DNA of 64,000 nucleotides. Origin: JANXSF01 sp043755435. Its GTDB lineage: Bacteria > Acidobacteriota > Terriglobia > Bryobacterales > Bryobacteraceae. A program made the position numbers and the translations under genes. Below the pieces are notes generated by a model, which searched no databases, had not been told where the DNA came from, and saw only the letters and a list, made by a program, of their open reading frames with translations. The stretch is taken from NCBI GenBank assembly GCA_043755435.1, contig JAYUSZ010000282.1, positions 40,457 through 104,456 on the forward strand, written 5' to 3'. Each line of letters begins with the position of its first letter. Position 1 is the stretch's first letter. This document shows, one piece after another, positions 1-7,006 of this stretch.

Positions 1-1
1 G

Positions 2-145
2 GCTACAGTGATCCGCATGGAAGAAGAGCGCACACTTCGGTTAGGCGCAAAACCTACCACTCGCCTGGAGCCTCGATTCCGCGAACGGCTTGAAGATGCC
101 TTGTGGGCAATGGTCAATTCACCTGAATTTGTGATGGTGCCATGA
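2..145 (+). CDS. C-terminal fragment of a DUF1553-type protein (partial, start outside window)
   Basis: The last 47 residues of a protein that begins upstream of the window. The tail (LEDALWAMVNSPEF followed by three residues and the stop) has the usual ending of DUF1549/DUF1553 proteins, exported haem-bearing proteins of unknown function. Its TGA stop overlaps the ATG of the next gene in an ATGA junction, so the two are translationally coupled. The same pairing with a DUF1501 gene occurs three more times in the window, which supports the family call despite the short remnant. Confidence 0.7.
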   Translation, partial: ATVIRMEEERTLRLGAKPTTRLEPRFRERLEDALWAMVNSPEFVMVP

Positions 146-1404
146 TGCAGCTAACACGTAGAGACCTACTCAAAACAGCGGCCATGACACCAGCCTTGGC
201 CGCAACCGCCCATCTGCCGAAAGGCAAGGCCGATGCCTGCATCCTTCTTTGGTTGGGTGGCGGTGCTGCGCACATTGACACGTTCGACCCCAAGCGCAAA
301 GGCGATGGAAAGAAAGTTCCCGGGTCCTATTACAACGCCATTAATACTGCTGTAAAAAATGTTCAGGTCTGTGAGCACCTGAAACAAACAGCACCCCTGT
401 TGGATCGTTGCGCTTTGATCCGTACCCTCTCGCACGACATTGTCAGTGAGCATGGTGCAGCCTCCAATTTGGTACACACAGGGCGCATGCCTAGCGGGAC
501 AATTCAATATCCATCCATCGGCTCCATTGTTTCAAAGGAGCTGGGAACTAAGGATGTGGCTGTGCCTTCTTATGTGGTGATGGGTTACCCGAACATCACT
601 CGCGACCCGGGATTTTTGGGTGCGAAGTACGGCTACATTTATTTAACGCAAACCGAAACCGGCCCTAATGGATTCGTTCGCCCTCCCGATGTCGATAATC
701 CACGGCAAGACCGGCGCGAGACTTTACTCGCGCAGCTACGCCAGAATTTTGAGAAGCGCAATCCAGACGATCAAATGATTCGTGCACAATCCTCCATTAC
801 AGATCAAGGGTTCAAGATGGCGGGGCCAAAATTCATGAACGTGTTTGATTTGGCCAAAGAAACCAAGACGCTTCGGGAATCGTATGGGGGCGAGTTCGGT
901 CAGCGCTGCTTGCTGGCCCGTCGTTTAGTGCAATCAGGCGTGCGTTTCGTCGAAGTTTCTTTCAATTTGAATTTCCTAAATGGCTCGGGATGGGATACTC
1001 ATAACGATGGGCAAGTGAAACAACACTTGCTGATTCAGGATTTGGATCAGGCCTTTGCTACGCTCCTTACCGATCTGGAAAAAAGCAAATTACTGGATAC
1101 AACGTTGGTGGTAATTGCCACCGAGTTCGGACGTCCTCCGCAGTTCGATTCCGGTGGTGGCCGTGGGCACCACTCCAAAGTGTTTAGTGCGGTACTCGCT
1201 GGCGGCGGATTGAAGACCGGCCAAGTTGTAGGCGTGTCCGACGACCTGGGCGTTAGCCCTGTTGGAAAATCAGTAAGCATACCGGATTTCCACGCAACGA
1301 TTCATTGTGCGTTAGGCATTAATCCTGAGAAGAACTTGTACGCTGGTGACAGACCTGTCCCAATCACCGACAAAGGTGCACCGCTGCTGGAACTGTTTAG
1401 CTAA
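142..1404 (+). CDS. DUF1501 family protein, Tat-like leader
   Basis: A 420-residue protein with a short twin-arginine leader (RRDLLK at residues 6-11, then an Ala-rich stretch), which suggests export in folded form. DUF1501 is placed in the alkaline-phosphatase-like superfamily, but no activity is established. Family signatures seen here are an HIDTFDPK segment near residue 50, WDTHND near residue 283, EFGR near 330 and GRGHHSK just after it; these His/Asp residues are candidate metal ligands. The gene starts inside the stop of the DUF1553 gene, so the products are made together. An alternative ATG lies one codon downstream; no clear Shine-Dalgarno distinguishes them. Confidence 0.88.
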   Translation: MMQLTRRDLLKTAAMTPALAATAHLPKGKADACILLWLGGGAAHIDTFDPKRKGDGKKVPGSYYNAINTAVKNVQVCEHLKQTAPLLDRCALIRTLSHDIVSEHGAASNLVHTGRMPSGTIQYPSIGSIVSKELGTKDVAVPSYVVMGYPNITRDPGFLGAKYGYIYLTQTETGPNGFVRPPDVDNPRQDRRETLLAQLRQNFEKRNPDDQMIRAQSSITDQGFKMAGPKFMNVFDLAKETKTLRESYGGEFGQRCLLARRLVQSGVRFVEVSFNLNFLNGSGWDTHNDGQVKQHLLIQDLDQAFATLLTDLEKSKLLDTTLVVIATEFGRPPQFDSGGGRGHHSKVFSAVLAGGGLKTGQVVGVSDDLGVSPVGKSVSIPDFHATIHCALGINPEKNLYAGDRPVPITDKGAPLLELFS

Positions 1405-1450
1405 TCGGCCCACAGATTCTTGAGGAGAACCCCATCCCCTCTACAATTAA

Positions 1451-1490
1451 TTCCCCCACCTACCACCAACGTGGGAATAATTTCATTCCC
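1451..1490 (+). promoter_or_regulatory. Two mutually exclusive hairpins in the leader of the debranching-enzyme operon
   Basis: Between the DUF1501 stop and the debranching-enzyme start, GTGGGAA (1471-1477) can pair either upstream with TTCCCCCAC (1451-1459, with a 2-nt bulge) or downstream, GGGAAT (1473-1478) with ATTCCC (1485-1490) around a 6-nt loop. The two structures use the same bases and exclude each other, as in leader switches, but neither is followed by a T run. They could also be a weak transcript end for the preceding genes. Stem lengths (6-7 bp) are modest, so this is tentative. Confidence 0.25.
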
Positions 1491-1527
1491 TCATCGCATT
1501 AGCAAAGTGAAACTCAAAGGAACTTCT

Positions 1528-3480
1528 ATGAACCCGCACCAAGAGTGGCTGGAATCCAATGGGCTTGGTGGATTCGCATCTTCGACAACAATCGGAATGA
1601 ACACCAGGCGGTACCACGGATTGTTAACAGCGGCGACTAAGCCGCCGGCAGGACGCATGTCGCTGCTGTCCAAGTTTGAAGAAGTAGTTACCGTAAATGG
1701 ACGTCGATACGAGCTTTCAGCGAACCAATATCCAGGAGTCATACATCCAAGGGGCGATTTGCTTCAAAAGGATTTCCACCACGATCCTTTTCCGGTTTTC
1801 ACATACAGTGTAGATGGGTTTGAAATTATTAAGACCGTCTTCATGGTGCATAACGAAAATACAACGGTGGTTGAGTATGAATTGAAGGGCCCAGCGAATG
1901 TTGAAGCGATTCTTGAAATCCGGCCGCTAATCGCCTTTCGGGATTTTCACAGCACCACCCATGAGAACGGCAGCATTGATGGTTCGCTTCATTCCGAACC
2001 AGGGATAGTCAAACTCACTCCATATCTGGGGCTTTCATCCTTGTATCTGGCCCACAACGCCCAGCGAATTGAACCCACCGGAGATTGGTATCGTAACTTT
2101 GAATACACACTGGAACAAGAACGAGGGCTGGATTTCCACGAAGACTTGTACAATCCCCTGGTATCCTTTTTCCGTCTAACTTCAAATTCCTCCGCCGTCG
2201 TGATCGCTTCCACCGTACCTCGAATGAGCACTGACGCCCCTGCTTTGCGGGCCGCTGAAAAGAATCGCAGAGAGAGCATTCAACGAAATGCTCCAACGAA
2301 ACATCCGCTCGTTCGCGACCTGGTAGCAGCAGCTGACCAGTTCGTTGTTAGCAGAGGTGATCTGAAAACTATCATCGCTGGCTACCATTGGTTCGGCGAT
2401 TGGGGGCGCGACACCATGATTTCCCTGCCCGGCCTAACACTGGTCACCGGCAGAGCTGATGTAGCGAGAGATATTCTTCGCGCCTTTGCCAACAGCATCG
2501 ATCAAGGGATGCTACCGAATCGGTTTCCTGACGCAGGAGAGGAGCCGGAGTACAACACAGCGGATGCGACGCTTTGGTTTTTCGAGGCGATCCGATCATT
2601 TTTGGCGTACACAGGCGATACAGTTTTCGTCCGGGACGAGTTGTATCCCAAATTGAAGGACATCATTGAATGGCATCAGCGAGGGACACGTTACGGCATT
2701 CGTGTCGATTCCGACGGACTTTTGTTATGCGGTGAACCCGGGGTTCAACTAACCTGGATGGATGCAAAAGTTGGTGATTGGGTTGTGACGCCTCGTTACG
2801 GAAAACCGGTGGAAATTCAGGCGCTTTGGTTCAACGCACTGTGCGTAATGCGTGATCTTGCAACAAAGTTCGATGGTGAAACAAGCTCCAGCTACTACTC
2901 TTTGATGGCGCAGAAGGCGATGCAGAGCTTCGACGCCGTATTTTGGAACGAACAGTCTAACTGCCTGTTCGATGTAGTGAATGATGCTGGCGCTGATGCC
3001 AGCATCCGGCCAAATCAAATTTTCACAGTCAGCCTTCCACACTCAATGGTTTCGCTAGATAAAGCTCGCAAACTTTTGGAAGTTGTGCAGCGCGAGTTAT
3101 TCACTCCCATGGGATTGCGAACCCTTTCGCCAACCGATCCCGCTTATAGGGGACGATACGAAGGTGGAGTTTGGGAACGGGATTCAGCCTATCATCAGGG
3201 AACGGTTTGGCCATGGTTGATGGGCCCATTCATCACAGCTTTTTTGAAAGTGAACAAGTCTAAGTCGGCGGTCAAACAGGCTGAGAAATGGCTGGAAGGG
3301 GTGCAAAACTACATGCGCGAACAAGGCTTTGGGCAATTACCCGAAATCGCCGATGGCGACGCTCCGCATCAAGGCCGGGGTTGTATTGCCCAGGCTTGGA
3401 GCGTAGCAGAGTTGTTGAGAACGGCAGTAGAAGACGTCTATTGCCTAACTAAAATGGAGACGAAGCAATGGAAAGACTGA
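1528..3480 (+). CDS. Amylo-alpha-1,6-glucosidase (glycogen debranching enzyme, GH133-like)
   Basis: A 650-residue cytoplasmic enzyme expected to hydrolyse alpha-1,6 branch points of glycogen or related glucans. It opens with EWLESNGLGGFAS and NTRRYHGLL, hallmarks of the bacterial debranching N-terminal domain (about residues 1-230). The (alpha/alpha)6 catalytic half carries DWGRDTMISLPGL near residue 290 and WERDSAYHQGTVWPW near 550, where acidic catalytic residues lie in this family. The frame is open from 1420, but the start at 1528 is chosen because the family signature begins there and AAAGG lies 8 nt upstream. It is the first gene of a coupled operon; its end overlaps the following SDR gene by 13 nt, suggesting linked use of released glucose. 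Confidence 0.9.
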   Translation: MNPHQEWLESNGLGGFASSTTIGMNTRRYHGLLTAATKPPAGRMSLLSKFEEVVTVNGRRYELSANQYPGVIHPRGDLLQKDFHHDPFPVFTYSVDGFEIIKTVFMVHNENTTVVEYELKGPANVEAILEIRPLIAFRDFHSTTHENGSIDGSLHSEPGIVKLTPYLGLSSLYLAHNAQRIEPTGDWYRNFEYTLEQERGLDFHEDLYNPLVSFFRLTSNSSAVVIASTVPRMSTDAPALRAAEKNRRESIQRNAPTKHPLVRDLVAAADQFVVSRGDLKTIIAGYHWFGDWGRDTMISLPGLTLVTGRADVARDILRAFANSIDQGMLPNRFPDAGEEPEYNTADATLWFFEAIRSFLAYTGDTVFVRDELYPKLKDIIEWHQRGTRYGIRVDSDGLLLCGEPGVQLTWMDAKVGDWVVTPRYGKPVEIQALWFNALCVMRDLATKFDGETSSSYYSLMAQKAMQSFDAVFWNEQSNCLFDVVNDAGADASIRPNQIFTVSLPHSMVSLDKARKLLEVVQRELFTPMGLRTLSPTDPAYRGRYEGGVWERDSAYHQGTVWPWLMGPFITAFLKVNKSKSAVKQAEKWLEGVQNYMREQGFGQLPEIADGDAPHQGRGCIAQAWSVAELLRTAVEDVYCLTKMETKQWKD

Positions 3481-4268
3481 AGGGGAAAAATGTCCTGATC
3501 ACCGGTGCATCATCCGGCATTGGGCAGGCTATAGCAATAAGGTTTGCCCAGGAAGGTGCGAACGTAGCCATCAACTACTTCGGCAACAAACTGCCGGCAG
3601 AGGCCACGCTGGAATTGGTTCGCAGTGCACGAACCGGCCAGGGAAATCAGATTCTACTTCAAGCAGATGTTTCAAAAGAAGATGATGTGCACGCAATGTT
3701 CGCCGAGTTACTGAAGGCTTTCGGATCCGTGGACGTGCTTGTAAATAACGCTGGTATTCAAAAGCCATCATCCACGAACGACATTGAAATGGAGGACTTT
3801 GATCGTGTCTTGAACGTCAATCTTCGAGGCGCATTTCTATGCTCAAGGGAAGCCGTTCGCCACTTCCTAAGCCGGAGTGGGAAGGGGGTAATTTTGAATA
3901 ATTCCAGCGTTCATGAAATCATTCCGAAGCCCAAATACCTGTCATATTCAATCAGCAAGGGCGGGATGGAAAACATGACGAAGTCAATGGCACTGGAATA
4001 TGCAGGGCAAGGAATTCGCGTCAATGCCGTTGGTCCGGGAGCAGTCGTTACACCCATCAACAACGCCTGGATCAACAACCCCAAGGCACGAGCAGAAGTG
4101 GAGAGCCACATCCCCATGGGACGCGCTGCTGATGCAAGTGAAATTGCGGCCGTGTTTGCCTTCCTTGCTTCCGATGACGCCTCCTACATAACAGGCCAGA
4201 CCATATTCGCTTGCGGCGGCTTGACGCTGTATCCTGAGTTCCGTGTAGCTTGGTCATCTGGGGAATAG
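3468..4268 (+). CDS. SDR family oxidoreductase, glucose 1-dehydrogenase-like
   Basis: A 266-residue classical short-chain dehydrogenase. Visible features are the TGASSGIG cofactor loop at the N terminus, VNNAG near residue 90, catalytic YSISK with a preceding Ser (NNSSVHE), and GPGAVVTPINN after it. The INYFGN segment after beta-2, lacking an acidic residue at its end, resembles NAD(P)-linked glucose 1-dehydrogenases. The ATG has GGAG 8 nt upstream and lies inside the end of the debranching-enzyme gene. That context supports oxidation of glucose to gluconolactone, but SDR substrate calls from sequence are unreliable. Confidence 0.85.
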   Translation: MERLKGKNVLITGASSGIGQAIAIRFAQEGANVAINYFGNKLPAEATLELVRSARTGQGNQILLQADVSKEDDVHAMFAELLKAFGSVDVLVNNAGIQKPSSTNDIEMEDFDRVLNVNLRGAFLCSREAVRHFLSRSGKGVILNNSSVHEIIPKPKYLSYSISKGGMENMTKSMALEYAGQGIRVNAVGPGAVVTPINNAWINNPKARAEVESHIPMGRAADASEIAAVFAFLASDDASYITGQTIFACGGLTLYPEFRVAWSSGE

Positions 4269-4270
4269 AA

Positions 4271-4936
4271 ATGCAAAACAAGGTAGTGCTGATCACCGGT
4301 GCAAGCGGCGGCTTGGGCGAATATGTTGTTAAGGCGTTTCTCGACTCAGGAGCGCAGGTGGTTGGAATATCGCGTTCCGGCTCAAAACTGGAGCATCCCA
4401 ATTTTAGGTCCATAGCCGCAGACCTGGGCACCGTTGAAAAGGCAAAATCCGTAGTTGCACAAATTGGAGCGATTGATGTGCTGGTCCACACAGTGGGCGG
4501 ATTCGCCGGTGGTATGAGAGTGGATGAAACTGACTCCGATACCTTTAGCAGGATGTTCTCAATGAACTTCGAATCGGCTTTGAACATTGTCAGCGCGGTC
4601 CTGCCAGGCATGCGTGAAAGAGGCTCAGGATGTATTTTGGCAATAGGCAGCCGAACAGCCGTCGAACCGGTGGCAGGCCTTGGAGCCTATTCTGCGTCAA
4701 AGGCCGCATTGGTTTCCATGATCAAGACTGTTGCGCTGGAAAACAGAGACTTTGCCATCACCGCAAATGTCATTCTTCCGGGAACCATGGATACACCAAC
4801 GAATCGTGCGGCCATGCCTGCAGCTGATTTTTCGAAATGGGTTCCGGCTGAATCGGTTGCATCGCTGCTTGTCCACTTGGTGGAAAATCGTGCGGTGACT
4901 GGCGCGGTTGTGCCAGTTTATGGAGGAGATCTTTAG
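4271..4936 (+). CDS. SDR family NAD(P)-dependent oxidoreductase
   Basis: A 221-residue short-chain dehydrogenase with TGASGGLG at the cofactor site and YSASK at the active site, preceded by IGSRTA. The usual NNAG motif is replaced by HTVGG, as in several divergent SDRs. The frame is open from 4250, but the ATG at 4271 follows GGGGAATAGAA, a good ribosome site, and starts at the expected QNKVVLITG. It lies 2 nt after the previous SDR and 2 nt before the small membrane gene. The substrate is unknown. Confidence 0.82.
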   Translation: MQNKVVLITGASGGLGEYVVKAFLDSGAQVVGISRSGSKLEHPNFRSIAADLGTVEKAKSVVAQIGAIDVLVHTVGGFAGGMRVDETDSDTFSRMFSMNFESALNIVSAVLPGMRERGSGCILAIGSRTAVEPVAGLGAYSASKAALVSMIKTVALENRDFAITANVILPGTMDTPTNRAAMPAADFSKWVPAESVASLLVHLVENRAVTGAVVPVYGGDL

Positions 4937-4938
4937 CT

Positions 4939-5139
4939 ATGGCTGAAACTCTTGTTTTCCTCATGATGCTTTACGCTGCGGTGGGTATGTTATTCGCCAT
5001 TCCATTTGTCAGCTTTGGAGTAAAGCAAATTGATCAGGCAAGCAGGGGAACTGGAGTCGGATTCCGGATCATGATCCTACCGGGCGTGACTGCTTTCTGG
5101 CCGCTATTTTTGCTTCGTTGGATGCGGAGGACCAATTGA
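4939..5139 (+). CDS. Small membrane protein, two transmembrane segments
   Basis: A 66-residue hydrophobic protein with helices at about residues 3-26 and 43-60 and a charged loop containing KQIDQASRGTG. It starts 2 nt after the SDR stop, preceded by GGAGGAG, and its stop overlaps the TTG start of the next small gene (TTGA). I do not recognise the family. The position directly ahead of a ferric-reductase-like gene suggests a small subunit or assembly factor for that membrane redox protein; this is inference from context only. Confidence 0.75.
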   Translation: MAETLVFLMMLYAAVGMLFAIPFVSFGVKQIDQASRGTGVGFRIMILPGVTAFWPLFLLRWMRRTN

Positions 5140-5279
5140 CCGCGCCATTGCGCAAGCTACACTTCTTTGGCTGGATAGCCATTAGCATCGTAGTTATTTT
5201 GATTTTTGTAATTGGCATAAACGCCAGACGTCCCTCCGCACCAAATAATCCCAACCTTCAATGGGACAGTTTGAAATGA
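5136..5279 (+). CDS. 47-residue single-pass membrane protein with TTG start
   Basis: An open frame of 47 codons fills the gap between the 66-residue membrane protein and the ferric-reductase-like gene. It starts TTG within TTGA (overlapping the previous stop) and ends TGA within ATGA (overlapping the next start). It encodes a basic N terminus (TAPLRKLHFFGW), one helix of about 20 residues (IAISIVVILIFVIGI) and a short polar tail ending WDSLK. Exact coupling on both sides and the clean N-in, single-helix design argue that it is real. No homologous family is recognised. Confidence 0.7.
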   Translation: MTAPLRKLHFFGWIAISIVVILIFVIGINARRPSAPNNPNLQWDSLK

Positions 5280-6268
5280 GCATTCAATACACAGCCATCG
5301 GTTGGAATCCGCAGAAGAAAGCTTACGACCGTGCATTGGTTGTGGGCATCTTGGCCTATCTTGCCGTGTTTACAGGAACCGGAGTCCTGCTGCACCCCAA
5401 TTCCACAGTCGAAACATTGCTGATTCGAGCACTTGGAACACTGGCACTACTAATGTTGCATGCCATTTTGTGCATCGGACCCTTAACTAGGTTGGACCAG
5501 CGCTTCCTACCGCTGCTATACAATCGCCGGCACTTCGGTGTTTCCATGTTCCTGGTCGCTCTGTCGCACGGTCTTTTCAGCTTGGTGCAATTTCATGCTC
5601 TGAGTAATGTGAATCCTTTGGTGAGCGTGTTTATTTCTAACACTCAATATGCAAGCATCCCTAACTTTCCATTTCAAGCGTTGGGGTTCTTCGCGTTGGT
5701 GATTCTATTTTTAATGGCTGCAACCAGCCACGATTTCTGGCTGCATAATCTTTCGTCCACCACTTGGAAGCGGCTACACATGTTGGTCTATGTCGCCTAT
5801 CTTTTGTTGATAGCCCACGTAGTGCTGGGTGCCTTACAATCAGAAACCAGCCTGACTTGGACGGGACTCCTGGTTGCCGGAATGTTCGTAGTGAGCGGAT
5901 TGCATTTAATAGCTGGATACAGAGAATTCATGTCCGATTGTCAAAACACAAACCACTCCAGCGAGCTTGACGCCTGCAGTTTCGATGAATTGAAAGAAGG
6001 TCATGGCTGTTCCGTAGTTGCCGGGAAGGAACGCATAGCGGTGTTTCGCCATGAAGGAAAGCCATACGCCATGTCGAATGTGTGCCGACATCAAGGTGGA
6101 CCTCTTGGCGAGGGACGAATCATTGACGGCTGCGTGACTTGCCCTTGGCACGGCTATCAATATCGGCCAGAAACTGGAACAGCACCAGCACCCTTCGATG
6201 ATCAGATTGCCACGTATAAAGCAAGAATTGCGAACGGCAGAGTAATTGTGAATCTAGGTGGACAGTGA
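5276..6268 (+). CDS. Ferric-reductase-like transmembrane protein fused to a Rieske [2Fe-2S] domain
   Basis: A 330-residue fusion. The first 220 or so residues hold about six hydrophobic helices with spaced histidines (for example MLHAILCIGP, VALSHGLF, KRLHMLVYVAY, LIAHVVLG), the pattern of haem-binding ferric-reductase/YedZ-type domains. The C-terminal 100 residues are a Rieske domain with Cys270-x-His272 and Cys289-x2-His292 (VCRHQGG and CPWHG), complete for a 2Fe-2S cluster. The start at 5276 is chosen because the ATG overlaps the preceding stop (ATGA); the frame extends 5 codons further up. The protein should pass electrons between a Rieske cluster and membrane haem; donor and acceptor are unknown. 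Confidence 0.85.
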   Translation: MSIQYTAIGWNPQKKAYDRALVVGILAYLAVFTGTGVLLHPNSTVETLLIRALGTLALLMLHAILCIGPLTRLDQRFLPLLYNRRHFGVSMFLVALSHGLFSLVQFHALSNVNPLVSVFISNTQYASIPNFPFQALGFFALVILFLMAATSHDFWLHNLSSTTWKRLHMLVYVAYLLLIAHVVLGALQSETSLTWTGLLVAGMFVVSGLHLIAGYREFMSDCQNTNHSSELDACSFDELKEGHGCSVVAGKERIAVFRHEGKPYAMSNVCRHQGGPLGEGRIIDGCVTCPWHGYQYRPETGTAPAPFDDQIATYKARIANGRVIVNLGGQ

Positions 6269-6978
6269 AGGAAGAATTCTATGTTGGCTACGCAGCCAAA
6301 GCGCCAGATGCACTTGGCAGGAAGTTGCGTGTTGTTGTGATTTGTCTGCTAACAGGCTCAGTTGCTGTGGCCGCACTCTTGTCAATGAGTCAGTTACCAT
6401 TCCCACTAAGCAAATTTGAATTTCAACGGTACCGTCAGCACCAGGGTAATATCATAGGCAAACCATATCCTCTATTGATTTCTGATACTGGCCCGTTCCT
6501 GTTAGTCGCTCCGGGGAAACACGGCGCGGATCATCTAGTAGATGGACGCACGGGAACATCCTTGCAAGGCGCGTTGATCGAACGGGATGGAATGCGGACA
6601 CTGGAAATTATTCCAGAATCCATGCAATCAATGGACATGCCACCTCTTAGAAATGAGTCTCAACAATTGGGCAACGCAACACTCATCGGCACAATCGTCG
6701 ATACGAAATGCTATATGGGCGTCATGAATCCTGGTGAAGGAAAAGTTCACCGCGATTGCGCGGCGCGTTGTATCAGTGGCGGCATTCCACCGGGTTTCCT
6801 CGTGAAGGATGCTTTAGGCAAAGCAAAAGTCTTGCTACTTTCCGCCGAGGAACACAAGCCAATCCGCGAACTTGCAGCTAAGTTTGCCGGCGAACCAATC
6901 ACGCTATCTGGTCGCCTAATCCGTTCTGCTAAACTTCTCTTTTTCGAAGTTGGCCCCGAGGCGTTCCCAAGGGAATAA
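6265..6978 (+). CDS. Membrane-anchored protein with C-terminal Cys/His motif, function unknown
   Basis: A 237-residue protein beginning GTG in a GTGA overlap with the Rieske fusion stop. A single helix lies at about residues 21-42 and the rest should be extracytoplasmic. The C-terminal domain carries Cys149, His162, Cys165 and Cys169 (KCYMGVMNPG, KVHRDCAARC), followed by ISGGIPPGF; the spacing C-x12-H-x2-C-x3-C could bind a metal or haem-like cofactor. I do not recognise a named family. Coupling to the Rieske/ferric-reductase gene suggests that it is the redox partner of that protein. Confidence 0.8.
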   Translation: MKEEFYVGYAAKAPDALGRKLRVVVICLLTGSVAVAALLSMSQLPFPLSKFEFQRYRQHQGNIIGKPYPLLISDTGPFLLVAPGKHGADHLVDGRTGTSLQGALIERDGMRTLEIIPESMQSMDMPPLRNESQQLGNATLIGTIVDTKCYMGVMNPGEGKVHRDCAARCISGGIPPGFLVKDALGKAKVLLLSAEEHKPIRELAAKFAGEPITLSGRLIRSAKLLFFEVGPEAFPRE

Positions 6979-7006
6979 ATCCGCCTCCGGTGCGCATTCA
7001 TACAAC

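Noticed and set aside
4072..4611. 179-codon minus-strand frame
   Set aside because: Antisense to the two SDR genes, which have clear family motifs; low-complexity composition and no ribosome site.
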